Source of the DNA: Methanothrix sp.
GTDB taxonomy: Archaea > Halobacteriota > Methanosarcinia > Methanotrichales > Methanotrichaceae
DNA length: 40,008 nt
Reading direction: 5' to 3'
Assembly: GCA_026394555.1 (NCBI GenBank)
Contig: JAPKXZ010000002.1
Location: forward strand, 1 to 40,008
This document shows, one piece after another, positions 31,649-39,930 of the stretch. The notes beneath the pieces were generated by a model. It made no database searches. It was given only the letters and a program-made list of their open reading frames with translations, and had not been told where the DNA came from. The translations under genes and the position numbers were made by a program. Numbering within the stretch: the first letter of the stretch is position 1; the number at the start of each line of letters is the position of its first letter.

Positions 31649-32064
31649 TAAAAGTTGATGCAGATCTATGTCTGGGCTGCAAATCCTGCTCCAATGTCTG
31701 TCCCAGTCAAAAAATCGTTTGTACCGATACCGGAGAGATGCGAAGCCTGCACTGGAAGAGGTGCAAAGAGGAGTGCGATCTCTGCTTGGAATTTTGTCCG
31801 GGCCGTGCGCTGGCGCTGGTGCCATACGACGAGAGCGTGCCGGAACCCGAGGTGTCATTTGAGCTGGTGGCCTGCAAGATCTGCCAATCGCGCTATGCCA
31901 CAGAGCCCATGCTGAGGAGAATCGAATCCACTCTGCCTGCCAACATGCAGAAGGACTCGTATGGTCTGGAATGGATCCGGGTCTGTCCATTATGCAGGCG
32001 CAATATTGAGGCCCAGAGGGCTACCAGGCAGATGGTGCTGAGAAGGAGCAGAAAAAGAGCGTGA
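31645..32064 (+). CDS. Ferredoxin-like protein with extra C-terminal cysteines
   Basis: A 139-residue protein. The first 60 residues form two ferredoxin cysteine groups (CLGCKSCSNVC and, separated by an insertion with CKEECDLCLEFC, a second). The second half carries CKIC near residue 85 and CPLC near 120, a potential metal site not normal for ferredoxins. The tail is very basic (RQMVLRRSRKRA). The gene overlaps the upstream ferredoxin gene, suggesting a complex, but the precise assembly is unknown. Confidence 0.78.
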   Translation: MIKVDADLCLGCKSCSNVCPSQKIVCTDTGEMRSLHWKRCKEECDLCLEFCPGRALALVPYDESVPEPEVSFELVACKICQSRYATEPMLRRIESTLPANMQKDSYGLEWIRVCPLCRRNIEAQRATRQMVLRRSRKRA

Positions 32065-32090
32065 AGGGAAGGGCCGAAAACAACACACAA

Positions 32091-32100
32091 ATATTTATAG
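32091..32100 (+). promoter_or_regulatory. TATA box of the secreted protein gene at 32135
   Basis: ATATTTATAG is about 25 bases before the probable transcript start. GGAGGTT at 32124-32130 and ATG 32135 follow. Confidence 0.5.
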
Positions 32101-32134
32101 CTAAGTTGAACCCATCTACCTCTGGAGGTTTTGC

Positions 32135-33025
32135 ATGAAAATTATTCTGACGATCATCGCTTTTATTTCCCTGCTATGTCTCCCCGTTGTCTTTGCAGAG
32201 GATATCAGCGTCGATCAGCTCAAGCAGATGATGACCGCGTCCGCGGACAATCTCACCAGCTATACTTATTCCCGCTCTGCACAAAGCACTATCATCTACA
32301 GCAATGAATCGCTGCAAGACAAATTCGCTGCCATCAAGGCCACGGAAGGAAAAGTGAACCTGACGGCGAAGTCCGGCTGGTGGAGCCATCGGCTTACGGA
32401 TATTGGAAATGGTCAAGTCCTCACCTGGCAAGGATACTTCCTAAACGGTACGGAGTTCTGGAAAGAAGGAGAGAACTGGACCCAATTCAACATCACCGAT
32501 CCGGATGCCCTTCTAGCGGACTACAACGAGCTTCCCGGCCAGGCAGCGCTCTTAAACTACAGTGACCTGTTGATCACAGGCACGGAGACGATTGACGGTG
32601 AGGACTGCTACAAGCTTGCCGGAGAGCCGATTCCCCTGATCGAGAAGACCATTTTAGGCACACAGATCTTTGCCTCCTACCTCTCTTCGCCCTTCCCTCT
32701 GCCCGACGAATTCGACAACAAGAACTTTGACTTCGACAATACTTCAATTCTCGAAAACAGCAACGTCTCGATCACAGCCTGGATTTCCAAACAGACCTCT
32801 CTGTTAAGGAGAATCGAAATTGATTCAAGCCTGACCCTTACGCCCTCGATCCTCAAGATAGAGGAGCTAAACTTTACCATACAGTCGACTTTGCAGGAAC
32901 GGACTGATTACAGCAATTTTGGCGAGAGCGTGCAAATAGTGCTTCCTGAAGAGAGCAAAAATCAATCCACGCGCATGAAAGGAGCTGACTATAGATGGGC
33001 AATCTTCGGCCTGGTGGAGCCTTAA
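32135..33025 (+). CDS. Secreted LolA/LppX-like protein
   Basis: A 296-residue protein with signal peptide MKIILTIIAFISLLCLPVVFA. The mature part starts DISVDQLKQMMTASADNLTS and YTYSR, followed by long antiparallel strands with many N-glycosylation sites. GTETIDGEDCYKLAGEPIP in the middle and TSLLRRIEI are reminiscent of LolA/LprG-like half-barrels and of archaeal outer-surface proteins. It is probably an extracellular lipid- or ligand-binding protein; family assignment is tentative. A very good ribosome site precedes it. The tandem DUF333 protein gene follows in the same direction. Confidence 0.6.
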   Translation: MKIILTIIAFISLLCLPVVFAEDISVDQLKQMMTASADNLTSYTYSRSAQSTIIYSNESLQDKFAAIKATEGKVNLTAKSGWWSHRLTDIGNGQVLTWQGYFLNGTEFWKEGENWTQFNITDPDALLADYNELPGQAALLNYSDLLITGTETIDGEDCYKLAGEPIPLIEKTILGTQIFASYLSSPFPLPDEFDNKNFDFDNTSILENSNVSITAWISKQTSLLRRIEIDSSLTLTPSILKIEELNFTIQSTLQERTDYSNFGESVQIVLPEESKNQSTRMKGADYRWAIFGLVEP

Positions 33026-33041
33026 AGGGGGGAACGAAAAA

Positions 33042-33515
33042 ATGAAATTTGCCATGAATATTCTGCCAGGCCTCTGTATCCTGGCATTTTTGTCCTCAGG
33101 CATGCTGGCGGCTATGGCACAGGATTCTGCCGACCAGGCACGCTCCTACTGTGTGAGTTCGGGCTATCTTTACAGCACATCTCCCGGAATTAATGAAAGT
33201 CAGGGAATGTGCGTGTTCCCGGACAAGAGCTGGTGCGATGTACAGTCATTTTTCCAGGGAACTTGCAGCCGGAGCCAAAAACTAAATATCTTGCCGGGGT
33301 ATGCCTCCGAGCCCGGGAGCACTTGGACTCCATCAGCGGCAACGATCTGCCGGAGCAGTGGTGGCATTCTTAGGAGCGTTCATACTCCCTATGGCGATAT
33401 TACAATGTGCGCGTTTCCTGATGGAAGCACCTGCGATCTGTTATCTCTGACTGAAGGAAGGTGCGGCAGAGATTACTGGCAAGTATATGCCCGTTCCTGG
33501 CTTGATGCGCCATAA
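33042..33515 (+). CDS. Secreted protein with two DUF333 domains
   Basis: A 157-residue protein. Signal peptide MKFAMNILPGLCILAFLSSG with ...AMA cleavage, then two copies of the small DUF333 (hemolysin-like) pattern: ARSYCVSSGYLY...GMCVFPDKSWCDVQSFFQGTC and ATICRSSGGIL...TMCAFPDGSTCDLLSLTEGRC. Each has four Cys that should form disulfides. DUF333 is usually single and found in bacterial lipoproteins; two in tandem in an archaeon are less common. Function unknown. A T-run at 33531 may terminate the transcript. Confidence 0.8.
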   Translation: MKFAMNILPGLCILAFLSSGMLAAMAQDSADQARSYCVSSGYLYSTSPGINESQGMCVFPDKSWCDVQSFFQGTCSRSQKLNILPGYASEPGSTWTPSAATICRSSGGILRSVHTPYGDITMCAFPDGSTCDLLSLTEGRCGRDYWQVYARSWLDAP

Positions 33516-33530
33516 TTTTGCACCTAACTA

Positions 33531-33537
33531 TTTTTTT
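33531..33537 (+). terminator. T-run after the DUF333 gene
   Basis: Seven T in a row about 15 bases beyond the stop codon, followed by the next gene's promoter region. Confidence 0.4.
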
Positions 33538-33586
33538 ATCAATCGTGCTATTGTCTTTTATGGCTTGAGAGCGCCAATAAGCCGTA

Positions 33587-34318
33587 ATGAGAAAGATAAT
33601 CAAGATCGACCAGTCGCTCTGCAACGGCTGCGGCGAGTGCATTACCTCCTGTGCTGAAGGCGCCATCGAGCTTGTGGACGGAAAAGCTCGCGTGGTGAGC
33701 GACAGCTTCTGCGATGGCCTGGGAGCATGCTTGGCCGTCTGCCGGAATGGTGCTCTGACCATCGAGGAGCGCGAGGTTGAAGAATTTGACGAGAAGGCGG
33801 CCAAAGAGCACCAAAGAGGTGCGGATGCTGCCCTCACGCCCTGCACCCTGCCAATTACCCTGAAGCCGGATCAAAGGGCAAAGCCGGATTTTTCACACGA
33901 GAAGATAAAGCCCGGACAAGACAGCGCAAATGAGCTGTGCGGCTGGCCTATCCAGATGAGACTGGTTCGCCCCTGGGCCCCATATCTGCAAGGCGCTCGC
34001 CTGCTGGTGGCCGGGGACTGCACCGCCTTTGCCTATCCAGCCATCCAGCAGGACTTCGTAAAGGGTCGCGTGGCCCTGGTGGGCTGCCCCAAGCTGGATG
34101 AGACCGCGCCCTTTGTGGACAAACTCAGCGAGATTCTCAAGGCCAATGAGATCCGGGACATTACTGTGCTGCACATGACTGTTCCATGTTGCTCCCAGCT
34201 TGAGACCCTTGGTAGCGGAGGCAGTGCTACGATCGGGAAAGGATGTGCCACAAAAAAGCTATGTGGTGGGAATCGACGGCAAACTGAATCCGGAATAGAT
34301 CGAATGGAAAAGTTTTAA
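33587..34318 (+). pseudogene. Ferredoxin-domain protein with a 3' frameshift
   Basis: Two [4Fe-4S] groups at the N-terminus (CNGCGECITSC and CDGLGACLAVC), then a linker and a domain with LLVAGDCTAFAYPAIQQDFV, ALVGCPKLD and LHMTVPCCSQLE. This matches anaerobe ferredoxin proteins with an extra conserved cysteine domain. After SQLETL, an extra base (a GG in CTTGGTAGCGG near 34210) shifts the frame. The other frame carries the true end VAEAVLRSGKDVPQKSYVVG and IDGKLNPE, stopping at 34298. The shown frame reaches 34318 instead. It could be a genuine mutation or a sequence error. Confidence 0.72.
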
Positions 34319-34344
34319 CTGTCAGAACGGAGATAGTCATACTC

Positions 34345-35409
34345 ATGGATTTCAGCCGTCGCTTTGACATGGCAGCAGGAGCCCTGGTCTTTCTGGTCTT
34401 TCTCGCCACCGTGTACCTGACCAAGGACTTCCTAACCACTATTTTGCTGAGCATAGTCATGGTATTTCTCCTCAAGCCACTTTATGCCGCCTTCTTTCGT
34501 CTGACCCGGCAAAAGCAGATCTCCTCTTTTTTCTCCATATTGATTGTGTTCGTCTTTATTCTGGCCATATTGATTGGCATCACCACTGTGCTCCTGGTGG
34601 AGATATCCAATCTGCAAGAGTCCGGAGCCCTATCAGGCATCCAGTTCACTGCCATAACCCAGGATATCGACAAATGGGCCATGAGCGCCCTTCCGGCCTG
34701 GGTTTATAATTACGTAAATGTCATTATACTTAAAAACGTACAGGAGATAAGCGACATTCCCATAACCATAGCCACCTGGCTCTTTCCCATTGCCCAAAGA
34801 GAGCTAACCACATTTGCCTCCAATCTGCCTGTACTCTTTGCCCAGTTGATTGTGGTGGTATTCTTCACGTACTACATTCTCATAGACGGCAAAGATTTCA
34901 TGGCCAAGGCTGTGGACCTGATTCCCAAGCAGAAGCGAGGAATTGTAGTAGATTTTTTGCACGAGCTAAACAGTATCTATAACACCCTTTTCACCGTCTA
35001 TTTCACTACATCGATGTTAAGCGGCGTTTTGGCGGCTATTGGATTTTCCATGCTTGGCGTGCCCTATCCCTATTTGATGGGGGCCATTGTGGGCATCTTT
35101 ACCCTCATCCCCATGCTCGGGCCGCCCTTCGTATTCATTCCCATGGCTCTCTATTATCTGTTCATGGGGGACATGATCCGTTTCCTGATAATCATGGTAT
35201 TCGGAACGGTGGCGCTCATGGTGATACCTGAGAACGTAATCCGTCCCCATCTGGCCATGAAGAGCGCCAGGATACACCCCATAGTCACACTGCTCGCGTA
35301 TACCGCCCCCATATTCGTGGTGGGGATCATCGGCGTGATTATCGGCCCCACACTCTACGGTTTTCTCCTGGCAGCCTACCGGGCGGCCATAAATAACCGG
35401 GAAGCTTGA
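34345..35409 (+). CDS. AI-2E/PerM family transporter
   Basis: A 354-residue membrane protein with eight predicted helices. It opens with ALVFLVFLATVYLTKDFLTT and ends IVTLLAYTAPIFVVGIIGVI and IGPTLYGFLLAAYR, the GxxxGPxL family signature. The central GVPYPYLMGAIVGIFTLIPMLGP is also conserved. The family includes E. coli YdiK/PerM/TqsA and archaeal Na+/H+ antiporter-like members; the substrate is not known. The gene is complete and begins 27 bases after the frameshifted ferredoxin gene. Confidence 0.9.
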   Translation: MDFSRRFDMAAGALVFLVFLATVYLTKDFLTTILLSIVMVFLLKPLYAAFFRLTRQKQISSFFSILIVFVFILAILIGITTVLLVEISNLQESGALSGIQFTAITQDIDKWAMSALPAWVYNYVNVIILKNVQEISDIPITIATWLFPIAQRELTTFASNLPVLFAQLIVVVFFTYYILIDGKDFMAKAVDLIPKQKRGIVVDFLHELNSIYNTLFTVYFTTSMLSGVLAAIGFSMLGVPYPYLMGAIVGIFTLIPMLGPPFVFIPMALYYLFMGDMIRFLIIMVFGTVALMVIPENVIRPHLAMKSARIHPIVTLLAYTAPIFVVGIIGVIIGPTLYGFLLAAYRAAINNREA

Positions 35410-35445
35410 CGAATTGCAGACTTGACGAATGGAAAGCTTTATCTC

Positions 35446-35454
35446 TTTTTATAG
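35446..35454 (+). promoter_or_regulatory. TATA box of the AAA ATPase gene
   Basis: TTTTTATAG about 37 bases before ATG 35491. GGAG at 35479-35482 is the ribosome site. Confidence 0.5.
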
Positions 35455-35490
35455 GCCACTAGTTTAGTTCAGTTCCATGGAGCTTTAAAG

Positions 35491-36783
35491 ATGGGCGTAG
35501 AAAATGGCTTGGAGAAGTTTGGTGCTATTGATGTTGCAGAGCTGCTGCTAACTGCTGATATTTATAACCGCACAGAAAATTTGACTGAAGACGACCTGCC
35601 CCCCAATATTCGCAAGCATTACTTCGATGTGCAGACCAAGAGCGTTAAAAGGCCGATTTATGTAACCAGCGCCGATGCACAGAAGATTTATGGCATTGAG
35701 AATGTCAAAGCGGTCGTAAAAGATCTTACGTTTGTGGCTTTTGAGGAATTTGGCTCACAGCTCCGGCTGACTGTATTCGATGTGGCGGCCAAGTGGTTCG
35801 CCAATCAAAAGGTCCTGGCCAGGATCAAATCGAATCCCACATTGGCCTACCTCTATGAGAGCTATGATTCTCTGGATGTGAGCTATGCACAGGCCAAAAA
35901 AGCCAATAAGCCTCTCTCAGCCGACCGGGAGTGGATCGACGCCAAGATAAAGGAGCTATGCAAGGATTCCAAGGAGTCGGAAGATCTTCTCAAGCTGGCC
36001 TACATCAAGGCCCCCGAGGATGTGAGGGACAGCATTGCCGGCCTGATTTTAACTGAGGATCAGAAGTCTGAGATAGAAAAGATGGGCAAGGCTCTGAAAA
36101 ACCGGCAATATCTGCGAGAGATCGGACTCTATGAAATCGGCAAGCTTCTTTTTGTCGGCCCGCCGGGTACAGGCAAGACCTCTACCGCCCGGGCGCTTTC
36201 CAGCTGGTTTTCCCTTCCCATTGTAGAGGTTCGCCTCTCCATGATCACCAGCCAGTATTTGGGAGAGACCTCTAAGAACATCGACAAGGTCTTTGAGCTG
36301 GCCAAGAGGCTGTCCCCCTGCATACTGCTTATTGATGAGTTCGACTTCGTGGCCAAGACCAGGACCTCGGATGAGCATGGAGCCATGAAGAGGGCCGTCA
36401 ACTCGCTTCTAAAAGCCATAGACGAGATCAGCCTGGTAGAGCACGGCGTTCTGCTCCTGGCGGCCACCAATCACCCTCAGCTCCTGGATTATGCTGCCTG
36501 GAGGAGGTTTGACAAGGTATTGAGCTTCCCCTTGCCGGACCAGGATATGAGGCGCATGATCCTGGATAAGGTATTGTCTCGCATTGATGCAGACGTAGAT
36601 ACGGCCGCGTTAGCAGGCGCGACGGAGGGTTACTCGGGCTCGGACCTCCGGTTGGTGATCAGGGAAGCCGTGCTCAATGCCCTCCTGGAAGATCGCAGAC
36701 ATCTAAACCAGGAAGATCTGGATATTTCCGTAGATGAGTTCCGGCGCAGGATCTCTGATTATAAGCGGAGCGTTACGGCATGA
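35491..36783 (+). CDS. AAA+ ATPase (FtsH/Cdc48-like AAA domain)
   Basis: A 430-residue protein. The N-terminal ~200 residues are an uncharacterised alpha-rich domain. The AAA core has Walker A GPPGTGKT at 223-230, Walker B ILLIDEFD at 278-285, sensor-1 LLLAATNHPQ and the arginine-finger region YAAWRRFDK near 335. The lid ends with SGSDLRLVIREAVLNALLED. No protease or HEXXH motif, so it is not FtsH itself; likely a hexameric remodelling ATPase of unknown client. ATG 35491 has a good ribosome site. The stop lies within 11-base repeats that reach to the next gene's start. Confidence 0.87.
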   Translation: MGVENGLEKFGAIDVAELLLTADIYNRTENLTEDDLPPNIRKHYFDVQTKSVKRPIYVTSADAQKIYGIENVKAVVKDLTFVAFEEFGSQLRLTVFDVAAKWFANQKVLARIKSNPTLAYLYESYDSLDVSYAQAKKANKPLSADREWIDAKIKELCKDSKESEDLLKLAYIKAPEDVRDSIAGLILTEDQKSEIEKMGKALKNRQYLREIGLYEIGKLLFVGPPGTGKTSTARALSSWFSLPIVEVRLSMITSQYLGETSKNIDKVFELAKRLSPCILLIDEFDFVAKTRTSDEHGAMKRAVNSLLKAIDEISLVEHGVLLLAATNHPQLLDYAAWRRFDKVLSFPLPDQDMRRMILDKVLSRIDADVDTAALAGATEGYSGSDLRLVIREAVLNALLEDRRHLNQEDLDISVDEFRRRISDYKRSVTA

Positions 36784-36830
36784 AGTACGAAATGTGGACG
36801 GCATGAGGACGGCATGAAGACGGCATGAAG
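36775..36830 (+). repeat. Four ACGGCATGARG 11-base repeats at a gene junction
   Basis: Copies at 36775, 36798, 36809 and 36820, the last three in tandem. The AAA stop codon lies in the first copy and the metallohydrolase ATG in the last. Because the unit is 11 bases, the ATGs at 36803, 36814 and 36825 fall in three different frames. Confidence 0.85.
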
Positions 36831-37568
36831 GTCACGCTCCTGGGCACGGGCGACGCCATCGGCACACCCAAGATCGGCTGCAAGTGTCCGGCCTGCATGG
36901 ATGCCTTGCGAGGAGGACGCAGCCGCAGGATGAGGTTTTCCATTCTTATCGAGTCGGATGAAGATGAAGGCCGGGTTTTGGTGGACAGCAGTCCTGATTT
37001 GCGCTGGCAGCTTTTGAAGAAGGACATATCCAGTGTGGACGGCGTGATTTGGACGCATGCCCATTACGATCATTATGCTGGCTTTGGGGATTTTCACCGG
37101 GTGCAAAGCCATGTGGATGTCTATGCTTTGAAGGACACCATGGACTATATCTTAAACTATCTTTATTTCCTAAATCCTGTGCGCCATGACGCCCTAGCCT
37201 ATCAGCCCTTTGATATTGCAGGAATGCAGTTCACCCTCTTTCCCGTCAACCATCCGCCCACGGAGACAGTTGGGGTACGCATAGACGACGGCAATAAAGT
37301 GGTGGTGATCACCAGCGACACCAAGATGGAGCTCCCGGAGGAAAGCCTGGAGCTGATGAGAGATGCAGATTTGATGCTGGCGGATGCCATTACTCCGCCG
37401 GGCTACACCATCAGTAAGCACATGACGGCAGACGAGGCCATGGCCTTGGGGGAGCGTTTGGGCGCGAAACGGCTGCTGCTCACGCACCTGAGCCACCTTT
37501 ATCCGCCCCACGAGATGGCTCTCAAGAAATGGCCGCTGGGCCATGACATGATGGAAATAGTGCTGTGA
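36825..37568 (+). CDS. PhnP-like metallo-beta-lactamase-fold hydrolase
   Basis: A 247-residue protein. Residues 1-30 hold the PhnP-type extra zinc site, LLGTGDAIGTPKIGCKCPAC (Cys19, Cys21, Cys24). The metal centre is in VIWTHAHYDHYAGFGDFH (HxHxDH), VFPVNHPPTE-like strands, VVVITSDTK and the final LLLTHLSHLYPPHE with two further ligands. PhnP members are phosphodiesterases, including cyclic phosphate hydrolases. The function of this archaeal member is not known. The start ATG is in the last copy of the 11-base repeat. Confidence 0.9.
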   Translation: MKVTLLGTGDAIGTPKIGCKCPACMDALRGGRSRRMRFSILIESDEDEGRVLVDSSPDLRWQLLKKDISSVDGVIWTHAHYDHYAGFGDFHRVQSHVDVYALKDTMDYILNYLYFLNPVRHDALAYQPFDIAGMQFTLFPVNHPPTETVGVRIDDGNKVVVITSDTKMELPEESLELMRDADLMLADAITPPGYTISKHMTADEAMALGERLGAKRLLLTHLSHLYPPHEMALKKWPLGHDMMEIVL

Positions 37569-37758
37569 GAATCATTGTATGCTTCGCGCCTTCGCGTGAA
37601 ACCGGACCCTGTTGAATCTCATGGCTTTAACTAGGACTCGCCGTACTAGCAGCTTGTGAAGCAAGAAGAGCGTTCTGGAGATTCTTATAGAGATGAGAAG
37701 ATGAACCTAACATGAATGGCCGCAAGATATATTTCTTTATCTGGTGTTTGCTCCTACT

Positions 37759-38013
37759 ATGAGGACTTTTAGTTATCGAATCACTCTTAGAAAAGAGCCT
37801 GAAGGAGGCTATACCGTGCTGGTACCGGCCCTTCCCGGATGCATCACCTACGGAAAGACCGTGGAAGAGGCCATTGAGATGTCCAGGGATGCAATCACGG
37901 GTTATGTGGAGAGCCTCATAGAGGATGGCGAGGCTGTTCCCATCGAGGATGACCTCATTGAATGCAGAGTGACTGTGGAGGCTCATGCCCAGGCTGCCGC
38001 CTCTTTCTCCTAA
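37759..38013 (+). CDS. hicB: HicB family antitoxin
   Basis: About 84 residues from ATG 37759: MRTFSYRITLRKEPEGGYTV, VPALPGCITYGKTVEEAIEM and DAITGYVESLIEDGEAVP. This is the partial RNase H-like fold of HicB. It is short, lacking an obvious C-terminal DNA-binding domain, which is common in archaeal HicB1-type proteins. Its 3' end overlaps the hicA gene by 29 bases, so they form one module. The frame extends upstream to 37744 without changing the picture. Confidence 0.9.
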   Translation: MRTFSYRITLRKEPEGGYTVLVPALPGCITYGKTVEEAIEMSRDAITGYVESLIEDGEAVPIEDDLIECRVTVEAHAQAAASFS

Positions 38014-38209
38014 AAAAGTAATAGCCGTACTGGAAAAGAAAGGCTTCGTACTGAAAAAAGTTACTGGGAGCCATTACATCTTAGCGCATCCTGAGACTAA
38101 GAAACGGGTCACTGTTCCTTTTCACAGCCAGGATATAGCCAGAGGGACACTTCTACAAATTCTGAAGGATGCAGGAATCAGCAGAGAAGAGCTACAGTCT
38201 CTCCTCTAA
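37985..38209 (+). CDS. hicA: HicA toxin
   Basis: A 74-residue mRNA interferase of the HicA family: SPKKVIAVLEKKGFVLKKVT then GSHYILAHPETKKRVTVPFH with the catalytic histidine, and the double-stranded RNA-binding-like end IARGTLLQILKDAGISREEL. HicA cleaves mRNA until neutralised by HicB. The gene order antitoxin-first, with overlap, is as in hicB-hicA modules of archaea. Both genes look intact, unlike the VapBC-type pair at 23 kb. Confidence 0.92.
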   Translation: MPRLPPLSPKKVIAVLEKKGFVLKKVTGSHYILAHPETKKRVTVPFHSQDIARGTLLQILKDAGISREELQSLL

Positions 38210-38278
38210 TCTCCCTTGAACTCCCAAAGCATCAGATTTCGATTCTGAGTCATTGGTCATAGGTTAAGGAGGATGCAA

Positions 38279-39640
38279 TTGCAGCAGGATAATTATGTTT
38301 TGATTCTTACTTGGGTGATGTCTATGAGAATAATAATTATTTTAATCATTTTAATGCTACAGCCGCTTGCTGTGATGGCCGCTTCTGAAACATCAGGCGT
38401 TCTGGAGAAGGATGAGAAAAATGGATTGGCAGCAATCGCTCCCAATGATTTTAACGCCACTCTGAATTATAGTTATGAGGAAATTGACCGCCATGCTTTG
38501 AATGCGCCCGCCTCAGCCGAAAGCTCGGTAGAAAGCCTGGCTGCCTACTTGATCGAGCCTGCTAAAAATGATCGCGAGAAGGCCAGAGCCATATTCCGGT
38601 GGATCACCGAGAACATCGACTACAATGTGGAGGTCCTTTTCAAGGGAGGCAGCGGGGCTACCAACGCGGTGGATGTCTTGAAGAGCCGAAAATCGGTCTG
38701 CTACGGCTATTCCCATCTCTTCCTCTCTCTGGCCAGGGAAGCCGGGCTGGAGGCTGTGCGGATCAGCGGCTACGGAAAGGGGTACGGCTACATGCCTGGC
38801 ACGAACTTTCGCGGCCCCGCCAATCATGCCTGGAATGCAGTGAAGATTAACGGATCCTGGTATTTGATGGACTCCACCTGGGGGGCGGGGTATGTGAGCG
38901 GGGAAGGCAAGTACGTGCGCCGGTTCAATGATCATTTTTTTATGACGCCGCCCAACCAGTTCATCTTTGATCACTTCCCGGAGGACGCCCAGTGGCAACT
39001 CCTGGATAAGCCCGTTTCCAAGCAGGAGTTTGAGAATCTGGTCTTTCTGGAAGCGGAATTTTTTAACCTGGGCCTGAAGCTTGGCCAAAGGAATGGGACG
39101 ATAAACGCGGATAAGCAGATCAATGTCTCCATCAAGGCTCCCGAGGATGTGATGCTGATGGCGAAGCTGGAGTATGCGGACGGCGCGGCTGCAGGGGATG
39201 GTTACACTTTTTGCCAGAGAGACGAAGAGCGGTATGATATTTATGCACAGTTTCCTGAGGAAGGAAGCTATATTTTGAAGGCGTATGCCAAGCAGAAGGA
39301 CGATCCGGGCGACTACAACTCTGTTTTAGAATACCGGATCAATGCTGCTTCCGACGGGGGCGCCGGCTTTCCCATGGCTTTCGAAAAGTTCCGAGAAGCT
39401 GGGGCCTATCTCTACGGGCCGCTGGAGGGCAAACTGAAGACTGGGTCGAGCTACCTGTTCCAGATCAGGGTTCCTGGTGCCCAAGAGGTGGCTGTGGTGT
39501 GCGGGGAGGAATGGACGCATCTCGCGATGCGAGGGGAGCTGTTCGAAGGGAGTGCTACGGCCAAGAAGGGCGATGTGGGGATCTATGCGAATTTTGGGGG
39601 AGAGGGATGGGAGGGGATGGTGAGGTACATAGAAGAATAA
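38279..39640 (+). CDS. Secreted transglutaminase-like protein
   Basis: About 453 residues. An ATG at 38273 abuts the AAGGAGG site (38266-38272), so TTG 38279, six bases further on, is the more likely start; ATG 38318 is another option. The N-terminus has a hydrophobic export segment (IIIILIILMLQPLAVMA). A transglutaminase-like core follows with EKARAIFRWITENIDYN, the nucleophile in SVCYGYSHLF (Cys143 numbered from the 38273 ATG), GPANHAWNAVKING (His185) and SWYLMDSTWGAGYV (Asp200), the complete triad. The kyphoscoliosis-like form is frequent in archaea and may hydrolyse or crosslink peptides. A beta-rich C-terminal half of unknown role follows. Confidence 0.87.
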   Translation: MQQDNYVLILTWVMSMRIIIILIILMLQPLAVMAASETSGVLEKDEKNGLAAIAPNDFNATLNYSYEEIDRHALNAPASAESSVESLAAYLIEPAKNDREKARAIFRWITENIDYNVEVLFKGGSGATNAVDVLKSRKSVCYGYSHLFLSLAREAGLEAVRISGYGKGYGYMPGTNFRGPANHAWNAVKINGSWYLMDSTWGAGYVSGEGKYVRRFNDHFFMTPPNQFIFDHFPEDAQWQLLDKPVSKQEFENLVFLEAEFFNLGLKLGQRNGTINADKQINVSIKAPEDVMLMAKLEYADGAAAGDGYTFCQRDEERYDIYAQFPEEGSYILKAYAKQKDDPGDYNSVLEYRINAASDGGAGFPMAFEKFREAGAYLYGPLEGKLKTGSSYLFQIRVPGAQEVAVVCGEEWTHLAMRGELFEGSATAKKGDVGIYANFGGEGWEGMVRYIEE

Positions 39641-39734
39641 GGCATACGAGTTTTCAGTAAAAATAAATTTAAAAAATTGAAATGTTGGACCCAATTCCCT
39701 CTTTTTGATCTCCTCAAATAGGTCATCACTATTA

Positions 39735-39930
39735 GCCCACCTAATGTAATCCATGCCTCCAATCCTGGTTGTTCTTTTATCCCTGTAGGGGGCTTCTCGG
39801 AATTATTTGTTGTTGCAGTCACGGTGCTTGTCGCTGGGCAGGGTACACCGCATGTTATCCACAACTTGGTAGTGTCTCGATATTGATGTAAAATAGTAGT
39901 AGTAATCCTGGCGAGTCGTAGTTTGCTGTC
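39735..39930 (-). pseudogene. C-terminal scrap of a surface-anchored protein
   Basis: The minus strand reads TKLWITCGVPCPATSTVTAT and NNSEKPPTGIKEQPG, then LEAWITLGGLIVMTYLRRSK followed by RGN. A Thr/Ser/Pro linker, a PGLEA-like start of a hydrophobic helix and a basic end are the features of archaeal PGF-CTERM-type sorting tails. Upstream (higher coordinates) the frame is blocked by TGA near 39950 and there is no standard start. The frame then runs on past the expected stop into the transglutaminase gene. It is an orphaned tail or frameshifted gene end. Confidence 0.45.
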
